Shown here one piece after another: positions 12,501-24,500 of a DNA stretch of 64,000 bases. This DNA is from Xylocopa sonorina (taxonomy: Eukaryota > Arthropoda > Insecta > Hymenoptera > Apidae): NCBI RefSeq assembly GCF_050948175.1, contig NC_135203.1, positions 5,456,001-5,520,000 on the forward strand. Reading direction: 5' to 3'. The notes under the pieces are model-generated. The model saw nothing but the letters and a program-made list of their open reading frames with translations. It made no database searches and had not been told where the DNA came from. The position numbers were made by a program, and so were the translations under genes. How positions within the stretch are numbered: position 1 is the first letter of the stretch; the number at the start of each line of letters is the position of its first letter.

Positions 12501-15500
12501 GACGGCGGAAATGAAATATAAAATTCTATCGCCGTGAATCGAACTCAGAACGGGAGCATCGTCGGGGTGTTCTCGAGGCCCATCGAGTTCGTCGACATTT
12601 CTCTCTCTCTCTCTCTCTCTCGCGAGACGATGCTGGTTCGTTTTGGGTCTATTGAAATCCGGTTGCCCGCGCCTAGGCAGGTGTCGAAGAACGCGTAACG
12701 AGCAATGAATCACCAGCGCGGTATCGCATGATATTAAGTAACTCGGAAAGGGGTGCCAGGGGATACACCTCGTCGTGTTGCTGGCTGACCTCAACGCTCT
12801 GCCAACCGATCCGCTGAAACGAGCTTCGATCACCTGACACTGTTCATTACACGCGTGCAGCAGCAACAACTGCTCGTCGGATAATTAACGATATCGTACT
12901 AATGGAGGGTGAGGGATGGCGAGGGGGCAGGCGCAGCCAAGGTCGCTGGAAAATCTCTGGCTCGTATCGAGTTCCTGTTCGATTCCGTTCGTTCTGACGA
13001 CGGTGTCTCGTAGCAGGAAACCGTTCGGCCTCTGACGAAGGCGAATCGAGTCCACGCCAGCATTACGCTAATCGATCGAGCTACGAATCAATTAACGTCA
13101 CAGCCAGCGGTTGGCTCCGTAGTCGCCAGCGGAGAAACTCGCTGCTGCCAAGTTTAGAACCGTCTTGGACCTGTGCTACGTTTCGCGTTGCGGAAAAATT
13201 GCGCGTAGAAATTTTTGAACGCGGTTAAAAGAATTTTGGGATACTTGGAAACGTCTCCGTGCTTCAAAGAGGGGTAGTTCCCCCCTGATATATCTCCTTC
13301 TGTTTTCCCTACTAATACATCTCGATATACGCTATTACCGCAACTATCCATCAGAAGTGCTTCTTAGAAGGGAATAAAAAGAGCATCTTTGACAGTCAGA
13401 GGACCTTCGTACCGGAGCCACTACCACCTGTGATATAGAGTTCCAGCGGTCCGTGATCAGAGTGTCCGGTTACCTGGTTCGAGCAACCTACCTAACGTTG
13501 CTCTCCAAGGACTACCTTGTATAGAGAACCTCATCTACTCCAGTGCACCCTCCGTCTCTCTCGCAACCACCCACTTTTTCACCGACGAGCCTCCTCTTTC
13601 TTTCTATCGCCCCCAAGCGAACAGAGAGAGAGCGAGTTCGGGGGTGTATCGAATGTCCTGCCATCGTGCGGTCTCGTCTATGGTGTCCGGCTACCCCTCG
13701 CCCGTTTCACGGTTAATTAAGCGGCTGACAATCTGACCACGAGACGGTTAGCGGCCAGGGGGGCCCGCGATCTTCAGGAACTCGTAAACAGAAGGAATTC
13801 CTCGAGCATGAATGAAGACGAGAAGAAGAACAAGAAGAAGCGAAGATGGACCAAGGCGAGGGGGGAGAAACCGAGCGGAGGACCGCACGAGATATCGATC
13901 ATCCTGATTACCAGAGGGCCCACCGTACGGAGGGCCCCTCCGCGGGATCGTCGGCTGCGGTTTTTTTCTTTTTCTTTTTTTTTTTTTTAGAACTTCCCGC
14001 TGAATGGCGTTCCGTCGTGCGTCCCCCTTGGTCCAGCTTCGCGCTGGATCGGTGGTGCGACGCGTTCTGTAAAGGGCCGGCGACTTTGGTTACCGGAGAG
14101 AGATCGGACAGATCGATGAACCCCGCAGGAGGATTGGCCGGTTTTTTGGAAAACGTCGCGCGGTAGAGTGGCTCGCGAAGATAGGTTTACGGGGGGATCG
14201 ATGCGTGGGTCCCTATGATTATTCGCGTTTGTGCCGGTAGAATGGTGAACGCTTGACTCTCGGGGATTTGAAACTTAACCCAGTGGAAGGGCAGCCCTAT
14301 GATCTTTCGGGAACGATTCCCGTCCGCCCGGGAAACCTCGATACTCCCGATCAACGAACTTCTCAATCTTTTGTCGGGTAAACTTTTAGGTGGTCGTTCC
14401 TTTTATCGTACGGGACCCCAGAAGGAGAAATGCTCCTGTTACAGGCTATGTATTTTAAGAGCCTACTAATCCGAACGTTTCGTATACCAAGGATGACGGA
14501 ACAAAGTGCCGTTTTAACATTGAAATGTCAACGAATGGAGAACGAAACATGGCGGTATCAGCCGTTGGTCGTGGCGCGATTCGAAGAGAGGAACGAGAGC
14601 GGATTATATCGTCGGAGTATCGAAGGCACCGTCTCTCGTTTCTTGGCCCCACGGCTGATAGTTACACCAGGAGGCGGCCCCGGTGCCTGCCAACAAACGA
14701 CCAGTAGATGATTTAGCACATATTCCAGCGGGAGAGGCTCGTTCGCGTCTCGATCGCCTTTTACGTGTACCGGTGCCCCGGCGGAGCGTGATTGTTTTAT
14801 AATTAAGCCGTTACTGGATAAGGCGGTGGACGCGCGCGGGAGGTGGTGGTGATTAATTGTTTTCGAATTGAAAACCTATCGCGGTGCCGTCTTAATTTCA
14901 TCGTGCCCCGGCTAGGACGTACAGGACGTGGAACTTATAGTCGTAATTACGCGGCCGGCTCCCCCCTCGACGTTAAAAAACTAATGAATAACAAACACCG
15001 ACGGAAACCAGTCCGCTGGCTTTATACGCTCCGTACGCACCGTGAACGCGCAGAGCTCCTCTCCCTCGGAGGAAAGAAAAGAGAGGGGAACGGGGAGAGG
15101 GGTGAAAAAAAGGAAGAAACCACGACTGGTTCGAACTTATCGAGTCCTCGCTTCTCTCTAGGGTACAAAAGAGTGATTTTACGGTGAATTTGTGCACGTT
15201 TCAATAGGAACGCGCCACCCTTATCATTAACGGTTTCAATTAACGATTTTGCGGCTATCGTTGCGCGTCTCATCTCCGGACAAGTTTTTTGCGTACGGTC
15301 CTCTACGCAAATCTCGATGAAATTCGTGACGCGTGTAGACGAGCGAGAAAGGCCTCGCCCCGCGGAAAGTTTCTTGCGTTCGACGGTTCACCCCCTCGAT
15401 GTGGAACTCGACGACAACCGCTACTCTCTTTCCTACCCCATTTCTCGCTCTCTCCCTGTCGCTGGAAAATTCGGCGAGTCTCGAAAGCGCGCCACATTAA

Positions 15501-18500
15501 ACGGAGCAAATAGACGGTGCCGTGCGGCAAAAGGGTGCCGACTGAAAGGCAAACAGTTTAGCTGGAAACAATTGACTGCAGATTGAAGAGAGAGAACGAG
15601 GATACGAGGGGCTGAAGAGGAGAGGGCGCGCGGGAGAGACATCTGACGATCGATGCACGCGTCGCTGCCACGAGAGAGCGAAGTTACATCTGTCCGACGA
15701 TGAAAATAGATTTTGAGAGAGCCCTGGGCCCCGGCCACTGGGGGGTGGAGTTGTTAAAACACTCGTTTCCAGACCAGGAATTCGTGTTTCTCGTCACAAT
15801 GCCACGGCGCTTTGATCGACCGTGTCCGCCGACCGTGCCACCACCGAAGGCAACACCGCCAGGCGTACACGTCCCGCCTGGGCCGTGTTTTGTGTAACGT
15901 TTTGCAAATTGAAAAAATTACCGACGGTATTATACGAGAGCGGTGGTCGACGCAGAGGGGCGGAAGGGCTCTGGGAATTGCGAGCGGGATTCTCACCGTT
16001 TCGTCCGCGTACGCGCATATTTTATATCGACGTCACGTTCATTCGTACTTAATGCGCCGTGCTTCTTTTCGATTCGTGCGCGCCGCGCGAAAAAACCACC
16101 CCAACCGCGGCCGCGCTCAATCGAATCGTCGATGTTTCGTTGCGCGGTTTTATTAAACAAAGCGCGTCCTCGCGACGCGACGCGCGGTTCACCCCCTCTC
16201 GCGGGCTTTAAACGCGGGGTTTCGAGGTTCGTCGAAATTTCCGCGATTGAAACGCGCGCGGGAGAATATGAAAATGACGGTTGCAAGGAGAATCCTGAGA
16301 TTTTCGCGACAATAGTTCATCAATAAGACGCAGAGACTGGTATCTAAAAATTCCATCAGCAACGAGGGGAACGAGGGGGTTGGTCGACTCGTACGCCCCG
16401 TGTGTTTTGTCTCGTCCGACCCTTTTAACGTCACTTAAAACAAAACACTGTATCGATTTGACCGCTTCTCTCCCCCTTGGCGAACGCACTCGACGAGTGC
16501 CCAGGGGGACGTTCGTTGCGTCGAAGACAAGTGACACTCGATTCGAGGCTGCTCCTACGAGCGTGTTTTGTTTTTCTCCTTTTCACACTTCACCGTTCGG
16601 CTTTGCCTTTCTTCCCCCGCCGCCCCCGCCCTGCGCCCCGATCCGATCTCGAGCAAAAAGCGTGCCCAATCGGCCGTCAAGCCTGATGATATCTCTCTAA
16701 AAATTCTCGAAACATTCGACACGATAACATCGGCCACAAAAACATTCGACGCAGTCTATTGTATTAGAAGAGCTTTGTTTAACGCTGGGTCCAGGATGAT
16801 CGAAATTAGTGATAGTTGAATGAAAATTGAACTGTCTCCTATTTCTTGTAGGAAGCACTTTTTCGAATACTTGTCACGAAGGTTTTTCTGATACAAATGC
16901 TTTATACTCGATACTACAAACGTACAAACAGATATTTCATTCGCTCTCCCCGCTCTGAAGTTACGACTGACAGTAGATTAAGTAACAAGAGTTAGACACG
17001 ACGTTGAACGACCAGACGTCCCACTGAATTCGCATTCCAAATAGAGTTAATCGTTGCAAGGGTGGTTATTCAAAGAAAAGAGCGCAAGAAAAAATCATAA
17101 TCCGGAACCGGATCGTTACCGTGCAGATTTATAGCTAGTCGCTTGGCTAGACGAATCCTTGATTCGCGCACGCAACAGCCAAGGGGAACCTCCTCGAAAA
17201 TCGAACGCGAATCGATCGCGGAAACGTTGGCGAGCGTGTGCCAATGAAATTCACCGACCGTCCGCATAAATTCGAAGATTATCCGTGTGTGTAAACGCGC
17301 ACGATAGCGGGTGATTCCCCGCCGCCACAGTACATTAAATAATACGTCTTCATTACGCGTCGATCGTACAGCTCGCGTGGCATAAAAGAGCCTTCGAACA
17401 TTACGGCACAGCCCACCAGGACGACTTTTTCCGTCGGTCAACCATGTTAGCCTTTTTTTCTTTATCCTTCCACCTAGCGTAGCCTCCAGTCGCCAGCAAG
17501 GAAATTGAATGTCGGCGTCGATTCCCTCGTTGTTTCGTTCCCCGTTTCCACTCCCCCCTTCTTCAAGTCGCGTTCCTCTTTCTTCCTCCAGTCGGTCTGC
17601 CCGCCACCCTTTACCTCGTCGCTCCGTCTTCGAGCTGGCCGCTCCTATTATAAAGTATAATACCGGACTCGGTGTTTCCCAGATTATCGTCGCCCGGCCA
17701 CGACGCGATACCCTACGCCTCGCGTGTCAATTAGACACGGTATATGAGGTTACAAAGTATGCCAGGTCTTTGCACCGAGCGTACCAGCCTCGTCGAGCCA
17801 CGACATCGTTTCCGATCGTTAGGCAAAGCGGACCGGACGAGGACCGATCCGCGTTCAACTCAGGGACACGCAGTCGAAGAGACGCCCTCGTCTGGGCCCA
17901 GATACGTTTCACCAGTGTGGTGTTTTCGACGCCAGTTCTAATTTCCACGATAAAAATCGGAACGAGAAAGTTCGCGAAGGTATGGCGCGCCTCGTTGAAC
18001 ACGGGGGTGGAAAGAGCGACGCTTCGTCCCTTGGGTGGGCCTTCGCGAGTCGTCGGATCCTGTCTTCTTTGGCAAACGCCTCTGAACACGGTTTGTAGAA
18101 GGTGTTATTTGTACTTGGTTCGAGTATCGATGTCTCAGGTTCGAGGATTGTTCGTCGAGGAACGCGAACGCGTTCCCAGTTTTCCTGTCCTCGACGTCTA
18201 TCAGGCTGTGGCGCGCAGTAAATCTCCTGGTCGCGGTGCTTCTTTTTCGTACGGTTGGCTCAATTCGTGGCCGCGGTGATTGCACGCTGCATAAATTACT
18301 CGACTATATATACGCGCGGGACCGATTAACCACGGGCAACTTGTGCCACTGGCTTCCACCATGGCCGACGATTACACACAATTTTGCTGCCTTGGTTCCA
18401 CTGATCACCGGCCGATTAATCCACCCGTCATTTATCTTGGCCCGGGTTGCGCAAAAAGGCCCACCGTGATGGTGCCCCGCGACGCGCGGCGTCCCGTTTG

Positions 18501-21500
18501 GAAAAGTCCCCTCGTTACCCGGGACATCAGGGTTGTCGAATTTATAAATCGAACCGTGGTCCGTGTCGTGCATTTTATTACGTGCCCGCGGAGGTCCCCC
18601 GTGCCCGGTGTATATGGAAAAAATTGATTAAAGGGCGGGCACTCGCGCGTACCCGCCTGTTAGGATAAATGACGGTAAAAGATAGCCCCGCAGGAGGCTT
18701 CTGCGACTTTGTTGCTCGCCTCTACGCGAAAATTTATGATATCGCTATGGGTTTGTTCGAGTGAAGTGTGATTAACTTGGTTAACGGGAAAGTTAAGGGG
18801 ATGCCACGGTTTTACGGGCAATCTGCGCGGTGCCTCGGAACACCTCATATATCATTAGCTGTATAATTACGTCCTGGCACAGTAATGACTCAGGGACAAC
18901 CTAGGGAATCGTTTGCGCGAACGTGCGAGCGACACCGCGAAATCCTCGACGTTCGACACGGTCGATCGTCGGTGCTTGATTTAATTCTGCGTAACGGAAA
19001 CCGTTTGATAACGTCTAATTAGAAGAAGGAAGAAAAAAAGGGTAAAGAACGCCACGGGGTAACTAACGTCAATTTTTTGACACGAATAGATTAATAAATG
19101 ACTTGCAAAAGTATCAGTTTCAACGCGTCTAGTTCGAAGCCACGGGTCTACTACTGTGGTCTCGCGGCCGCGTTCTTTAAAAAGGCAGTAAATCACGCGT
19201 TTCGCCTTCCTTTTTATCCGCCATCGAGGCCGCTGATTGTGCCATACATAAAATTACGATAAATTCATAGGGTTTCTCGTGCTGTCATGACCCGCGGCGG
19301 TCGATTGTTCCCGGATGCTAATAGCCCGAGCCGCAGCATCTCGGTGGGTGGTGCCACCGATTGTCAACGAAACGAATCCATATTCTACAGGACACTCCGC
19401 CAACGGAATAATAATAATAACCGAAACGGCCACGTATCGTGTAAAAAAGAAGGAAAAAACCATTTTTATCCTGAAAACTTTCTGCGTTTCGATTTAAACG
19501 ACCGTTCGAGAGGGTTTCCAGCGAAATAACACTGGAGAATGTCGACTCGCGTTATTATTTGAGGAAACGTAAACCAGTCGACCAATTACGGACCCTACGA
19601 AACGAACGCAGCCGCGAATCTGAAAATTGTCATGCTCCTAATTACCCGCGCAGATGATATCTGCAATTTGCATTCCGTCGCGAACGCCGTCGAGAGAGGG
19701 TACGCAAGAACACCACGATAAATCGGACCGGATTGTAATTTCGCTAGGAAACTAGTTTGATTAATGTTTCGCCGATCGCCGACAGCTCTAAACGCCGCGG
19801 TCGAGCGTGCGATATCTATTAAAACCCGATAGGAATTACGCGCCATTAATTAACCGACTCGCTGAACCTTCGTGTTTTCTCACTTTTATTTCGCTCGGGT
19901 ACATGCGCGGCTGGGCAGAGTTGTTGTAACGTGGACGTGGCGTTGCGAAACGAGCTTCGTGCCACGGTTTATTTAATAATTCGTGTTATTAGAGTTTCCA
20001 CGAGATGATTGGCCTGGTTTGTAAGACTGGCTGCGATCTCGAAGGAATCACCTTCTGCGTCGACGTAACGCGCAAGTAGTCCGCTCGTCGTCGAGGACCT
20101 TGATAAACGCGCGATTAGACGGGGGGAGGCGCGCTCGCGTAAATCAAACGACGGACCACGGGTGTGTGTATCGGTGCGGAGGGTGGCGCGAATGAACGTC
20201 GTTAGTCCGGCACAATGCTGTTTTGACGGTGTAACAAAAGACAGGCCCGGCCCGTGAGCAGACAAATGACCGTGGATCCGAGAACAAATGACAGTGGCTA
20301 TCCAAACGTGAACGCGCGGCCCTTTTGTGAACGCACCTCATTACCGGCTGCTCGAAATTTTTCATATCTACACGTCCCGACGTCCGCGCTCACGTTCAAG
20401 AAAAATTGATCGCCGCTCGTGCCTGACGCCAGCCGAGGATTCCACGTGAATCTATCTGTATCCGCGGGTCAGAGTCGAACGATCGTATCAGTGGACCGGT
20501 CTCTCTGTCTCTCCCTCTCTCTCTCTATCTGTATCGAGTTAAACGCTTTTTTTTTTACCAACAGATATTCGCGTATGATTAGAACTGTAGAAGAGGTAAC
20601 TGCTTTTATAGTTACCGCGGTTTTCAGAAGATAATCGATTCGCGAAGCGAGATCCAAGGAAAGGTTAACTCCGCGATGACTGGTTCTGCGGAGGAACTTT
20701 TATTAAACCCACTCGCGATGATAAAAAGTTGTATAATCGCGACCATCATTTTTCTACACGCAGCGTGTTATTAAGAGTTGTATTATAATATGGTAATAGA
20801 TTACCAATCGCGGGTATTATAAATAACCATGAAATTACCATAAATTACCAGTTAAATTATATAATTAACAACTCGATAAATCAAATTACTGGTTTTATTT
20901 TACATCTTAATAAATCGCACTTTTCCCGCGGCTCTATTATGTAAAGAACGTACACGACAGTTTGCCTCTGATATTGCGGTATCGAAACGATTGGTCCGCC
21001 CCGCGATCGAGGTCCTCCGGCTCGTTTAGGAATTCAGTGAAAGCGGCTGGATTGGTCAGACCGCGGTCGCGTCGCGAGAAGAAGCGACTGTCACCGGGGC
21101 GAGCAGTGAAACGGTTACTTACGCTCGTTCGTTCCGGAAGGAGCCGGTCGAGCAATCGTGATGTTTGCTTTTTCCATCGGAAAAACTCGAGGCTGGCTGT
21201 GAAATCTCAGCCGTATGTCGCAACTCGCGGAGGCGCGAGACGAAAGGCTGCGCGCACGCACGCGGGCAGGCATACGGGGAGCGCGCGTGCAGCTCTCTCG
21301 CAGGGCAAATAAGCGTCAAATGAAGCGTGGCTGAAGATCAAACGAGCGAGCAAACACGAAACAAGTGACGGGGCGCTAACGTGTCCCCGTTGGAAAAACA
21401 TCGCCGCTACCGGCCGTGTGTAATGCCGCGCTTTGCCTACGGGATTACCATTTCGACTAATCCCGCCTCCGTCGCGACTAGGACCCCGTCAAGAAGCGCA

Positions 21501-24500
21501 AACATACACCGTGTAAAATCGAAAACAACCACGTTACGAGGGGTGAAGTAAGCGGATAGGTTTAATCCTCGGTCAGGGGAACCTCGTCATCTGTACAGGC
21601 GTCGGTGTACGGTTAATTATAAAATCTGGCGTAGCGCGACAGGACATTCTCGTATCGTATAAACAATTTCACTTCCGACAGTCGCAGAGAGGACACAATG
21701 GCTTTTCCTATTCTCTCGTACCAACCCTGACAATCGCTGCGACTACTGCCTACGTTTCAACGACGTGCACACGGGACACGCCCGTGAGGCGTTATTCATT
21801 CCCCGACGTTTTCTCACAATCGTCATCGCGACCACTTACTAATCGCAGCCTCTGCCTACGCGAGATCTATGGCTAAAAAGTTTGCGAACTGTGATACCGC
21901 CACTTAACGACCGTCTCGACCAAGGTAAATCCATCCATCGAGACTTAAGTACGCGCGCGTAAAGAGGTGAACGTGTAATCGAACGGATCGAAATCGATAG
22001 ACAACCGGTCGGGTAGTTCGTGAGATCGCATAGACCGCGGTTAGAACCACTGAATTCCGTGTTAATCGTATGCCAATCGTCCGGGCGATGATCGGCGGGG
22101 TTGCTGGGGCGCGCGGAGGCCTCCTCCGCGTCGTTACTTGTCGAGTCATCAAACAAAGATGGCCGCCTGATTCCCGCGGCGTCGAGTGCCATATTTGTAA
22201 AACAAAGACGTGGCCTAGGTGCCGCCGCGCGGGGGGAGAAACTGGCCGACGCGGGCATTTACATAAATATGTGCAGTTTCTGTGGATTCATCTACGAGCG
22301 AGGGGCCGATTCCTCCTGGGGATTGCTCCTTCGCCGCGTGATTAACTTGTCACGAAACGTCGTAGTCACGTCTCGAGCTATTTATTAGGCGGATAAGGAT
22401 CGGCCGTGAACGCGTTCGCACCCGCGCCGCCCGGGACGAATCGTGCGCTTCGAGAGAGAGGTTCAGCCTTTAAGGGTTGCGCCTGGTACCGCGGCTGTCC
22501 AACCTTCATCCAGGGGTATTCGATATCCTCCGAACGGAACCAGTCAGAAAGTCGATTCGTTATCTCCTTCGATTCGGCCTCTCCTCTCTCGCGTACATTT
22601 CCGCGATCAGTCCCCCCGCCTTCGCAAGGGTCATTTTATCTTGCCTCGATTAAGGCGTCGAGGATTCCAGCTAGGAAACGAAGTCTTTTAACCGCGGCAG
22701 CCCGGAGTATCCTCGACTGCGGGACAAATGAAAAGTTCCTCGAGGACGTCTCGATAAAAACCGATCCAGAAATGGATGTAGTTGGAAGGAGAGGAGAGGA
22801 GGGACATTGTTAGCGGCCGTCCCGTTTTTCTTGGGCCAGCTGCTGATAAACAGTAACATCGACGGCTGGTCTACCAGGAACGATAATTTAAACGATGACT
22901 CTAGGCTTCCCCGCATTCAATTACTAAATAATTGACGGAAAGGGTGGCACTCGTGGACGGCGCGGGAAGAAACGAGAGGCGAGGAGGGTCGAAAGGGCTC
23001 TCGACGAATGCTCGCGCACACGCGTTCCCGTCCTTCTCCCGACCGCGAGTTCCCTCTCGTTCTCGGTCCTCGGCCATTTCGCAGTCGAGGTGACGAGCGT
23101 GACTTATCTCCCGCAAATTATAATCCAATTTGCGATTATCGTCGTGCCATCGTGGCCGCGCTTCGCCTTTGGGCCCCGCTGAGGGACCAGATGGATGCCT
23201 CACCTCTGGCTGATTAGTAAGGGATAATTAACCGCGTGGCTGACGCGACTTCTGCGCCTCGGACACCTTTGGTTCCCTGAGAGGGCGCAAGGTGACACGC
23301 GTATGCGATATTCCCGTGCCCTCGATCGCTGACACCGACGCGCATAAATCTTCCGGACTTTTCCGCGTGTCGCGCGCCGCTGTCATTGCTGGAATTGTCT
23401 CTCGCGTTTGTTTTAACACCAGTTCGTGCACGAACATGGCGGATAGATACTCCACTCGACTGTCTTGAATATAACCTCGAGAGTGACGCGCGGTACTTTT
23501 CAGTTAATCGTGAAATTGTTAAAAACGTCGCGTCTAATGGATTGGCTCTCGCCTCGCGGTGACTATATCTCAAATTTTCTACTCCCCTGGAACGATGCTT
23601 CGTAATATTTGCCTAAAACGTCCATTTCGTGGCGAAGAGAACGCGATTGGTCGCGGAACGCTCGCCGCATCTAGCGTAACCAAGAAGCCATCGTCTCTCC
23701 GTTCTTCCCACCGATAAATCCCTTCGTTCAACGATCGAAACGTCCACGCGCACCGGCGTGCGAGCCAGTCGACTCGCATTTCTCGCATAGTTCGCGATTC
23801 ATCTGTCAAACAGCGGGGCGAAAGGGTAGTCCCGCCGCGCGGCGTCCGCACGAAATCGCGGATGACACGCGGCGTCAAAGCGCGAAAGCCGCGCGCGTAA
23901 CTAGCCGCGAACGACAGGTGGCACACCGCGGACGTTTCCTGCTTCTCATCCAGCGAAATTGCGGGACGCGCGATTCCAGCCAGCGGTGAAATTCGCCGGC
24001 CGGACGAAACGGCCAATCGAGGGACGCGTAAGAAAACCGCGAGTCAGCGACGCCGAATCGACGTATCGAAATTCCATTCCGCGGCACGTCCAACACCGCG
24101 GACTCTCCGTTCATCCATCCCCAGCTGCGTTTTTTTCTGAACAATTAGACGATACGCGTCGAAACTCGGTCGAGACTGGTTCGCCACTGGTGTTTCGCTC
24201 GAGGTTTTAACGAGGTCTCGATAAAGGCCCCGTTATCGACGTCGCCATTTACGCCAGCGGCTTTGCACGGCTGTTGGAGCTTTGGATCGCGGGCAGAAAT
24301 CGCCGTCTCATTCGTTCTTGTTCGCGGTGGCTAGTCAGGCCCGAAGAAAACGAGTCGAACCGAGAGACGGGAAGAAGGGACGGCTCGTCTCGCGTTTCGT
24401 TACACGATCGTTATAATCTTCCTAACGGGGCCGTTTCTTTCGCGTGCGATTAATTATGCGGGAATCGTTCTCGTTTAAATACGCGAATTTCTTTTCGAAC

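Larger units (their letters stand above)
3024..12990. other. Intron 1, proximal part: no gene seen
   Basis: Contents: overlapping AATAAA hexamers at 3958-3968, a pyrimidine tract near 4445-4470, two TAATTGAT motifs between 4870 and 4940, a (TCG)n tract at 6221-6239, a (CT)n tract at 6474-6525, a G-rich stretch at about 8165-8187, a (GAT)n tract at 11356-11371, a (CT)n tract at 12600-12621 and a G-rich stretch at 12904-12927. Long frames such as 5973-6581 on the minus strand overlap the simple repeats and have no protein-like signature. Confidence 0.7.
12991..20694. other. Intron 1, second part: no gene seen
   Basis: Contents: a T-rich run at about 13963-13989, a C-run G-quadruplex/i-motif at 16614-16639, the longest open frame of the window (17509-18279, 256 codons, no domain) and a (CT)n tract at about 20500-20529. 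A GTTTTC/GAAAAC palindrome lies near 14858-14874. Nothing resembles an exon with flanking splice sites and a known protein. Confidence 0.65.

Noticed and set aside
13371..13400. TATA-like ATAAAAAG with an initiator-like TCAGA about 25 bases downstream
   Set aside because: The spacing is short for an insect TATA promoter and no exon or coding frame follows.
22040..22053. Isolated hAT-like end (reverse complement of CAGTGGTTCTAACC)
   Set aside because: No inverted partner within about 1 kb and no target duplication, so it is too short to call an element.
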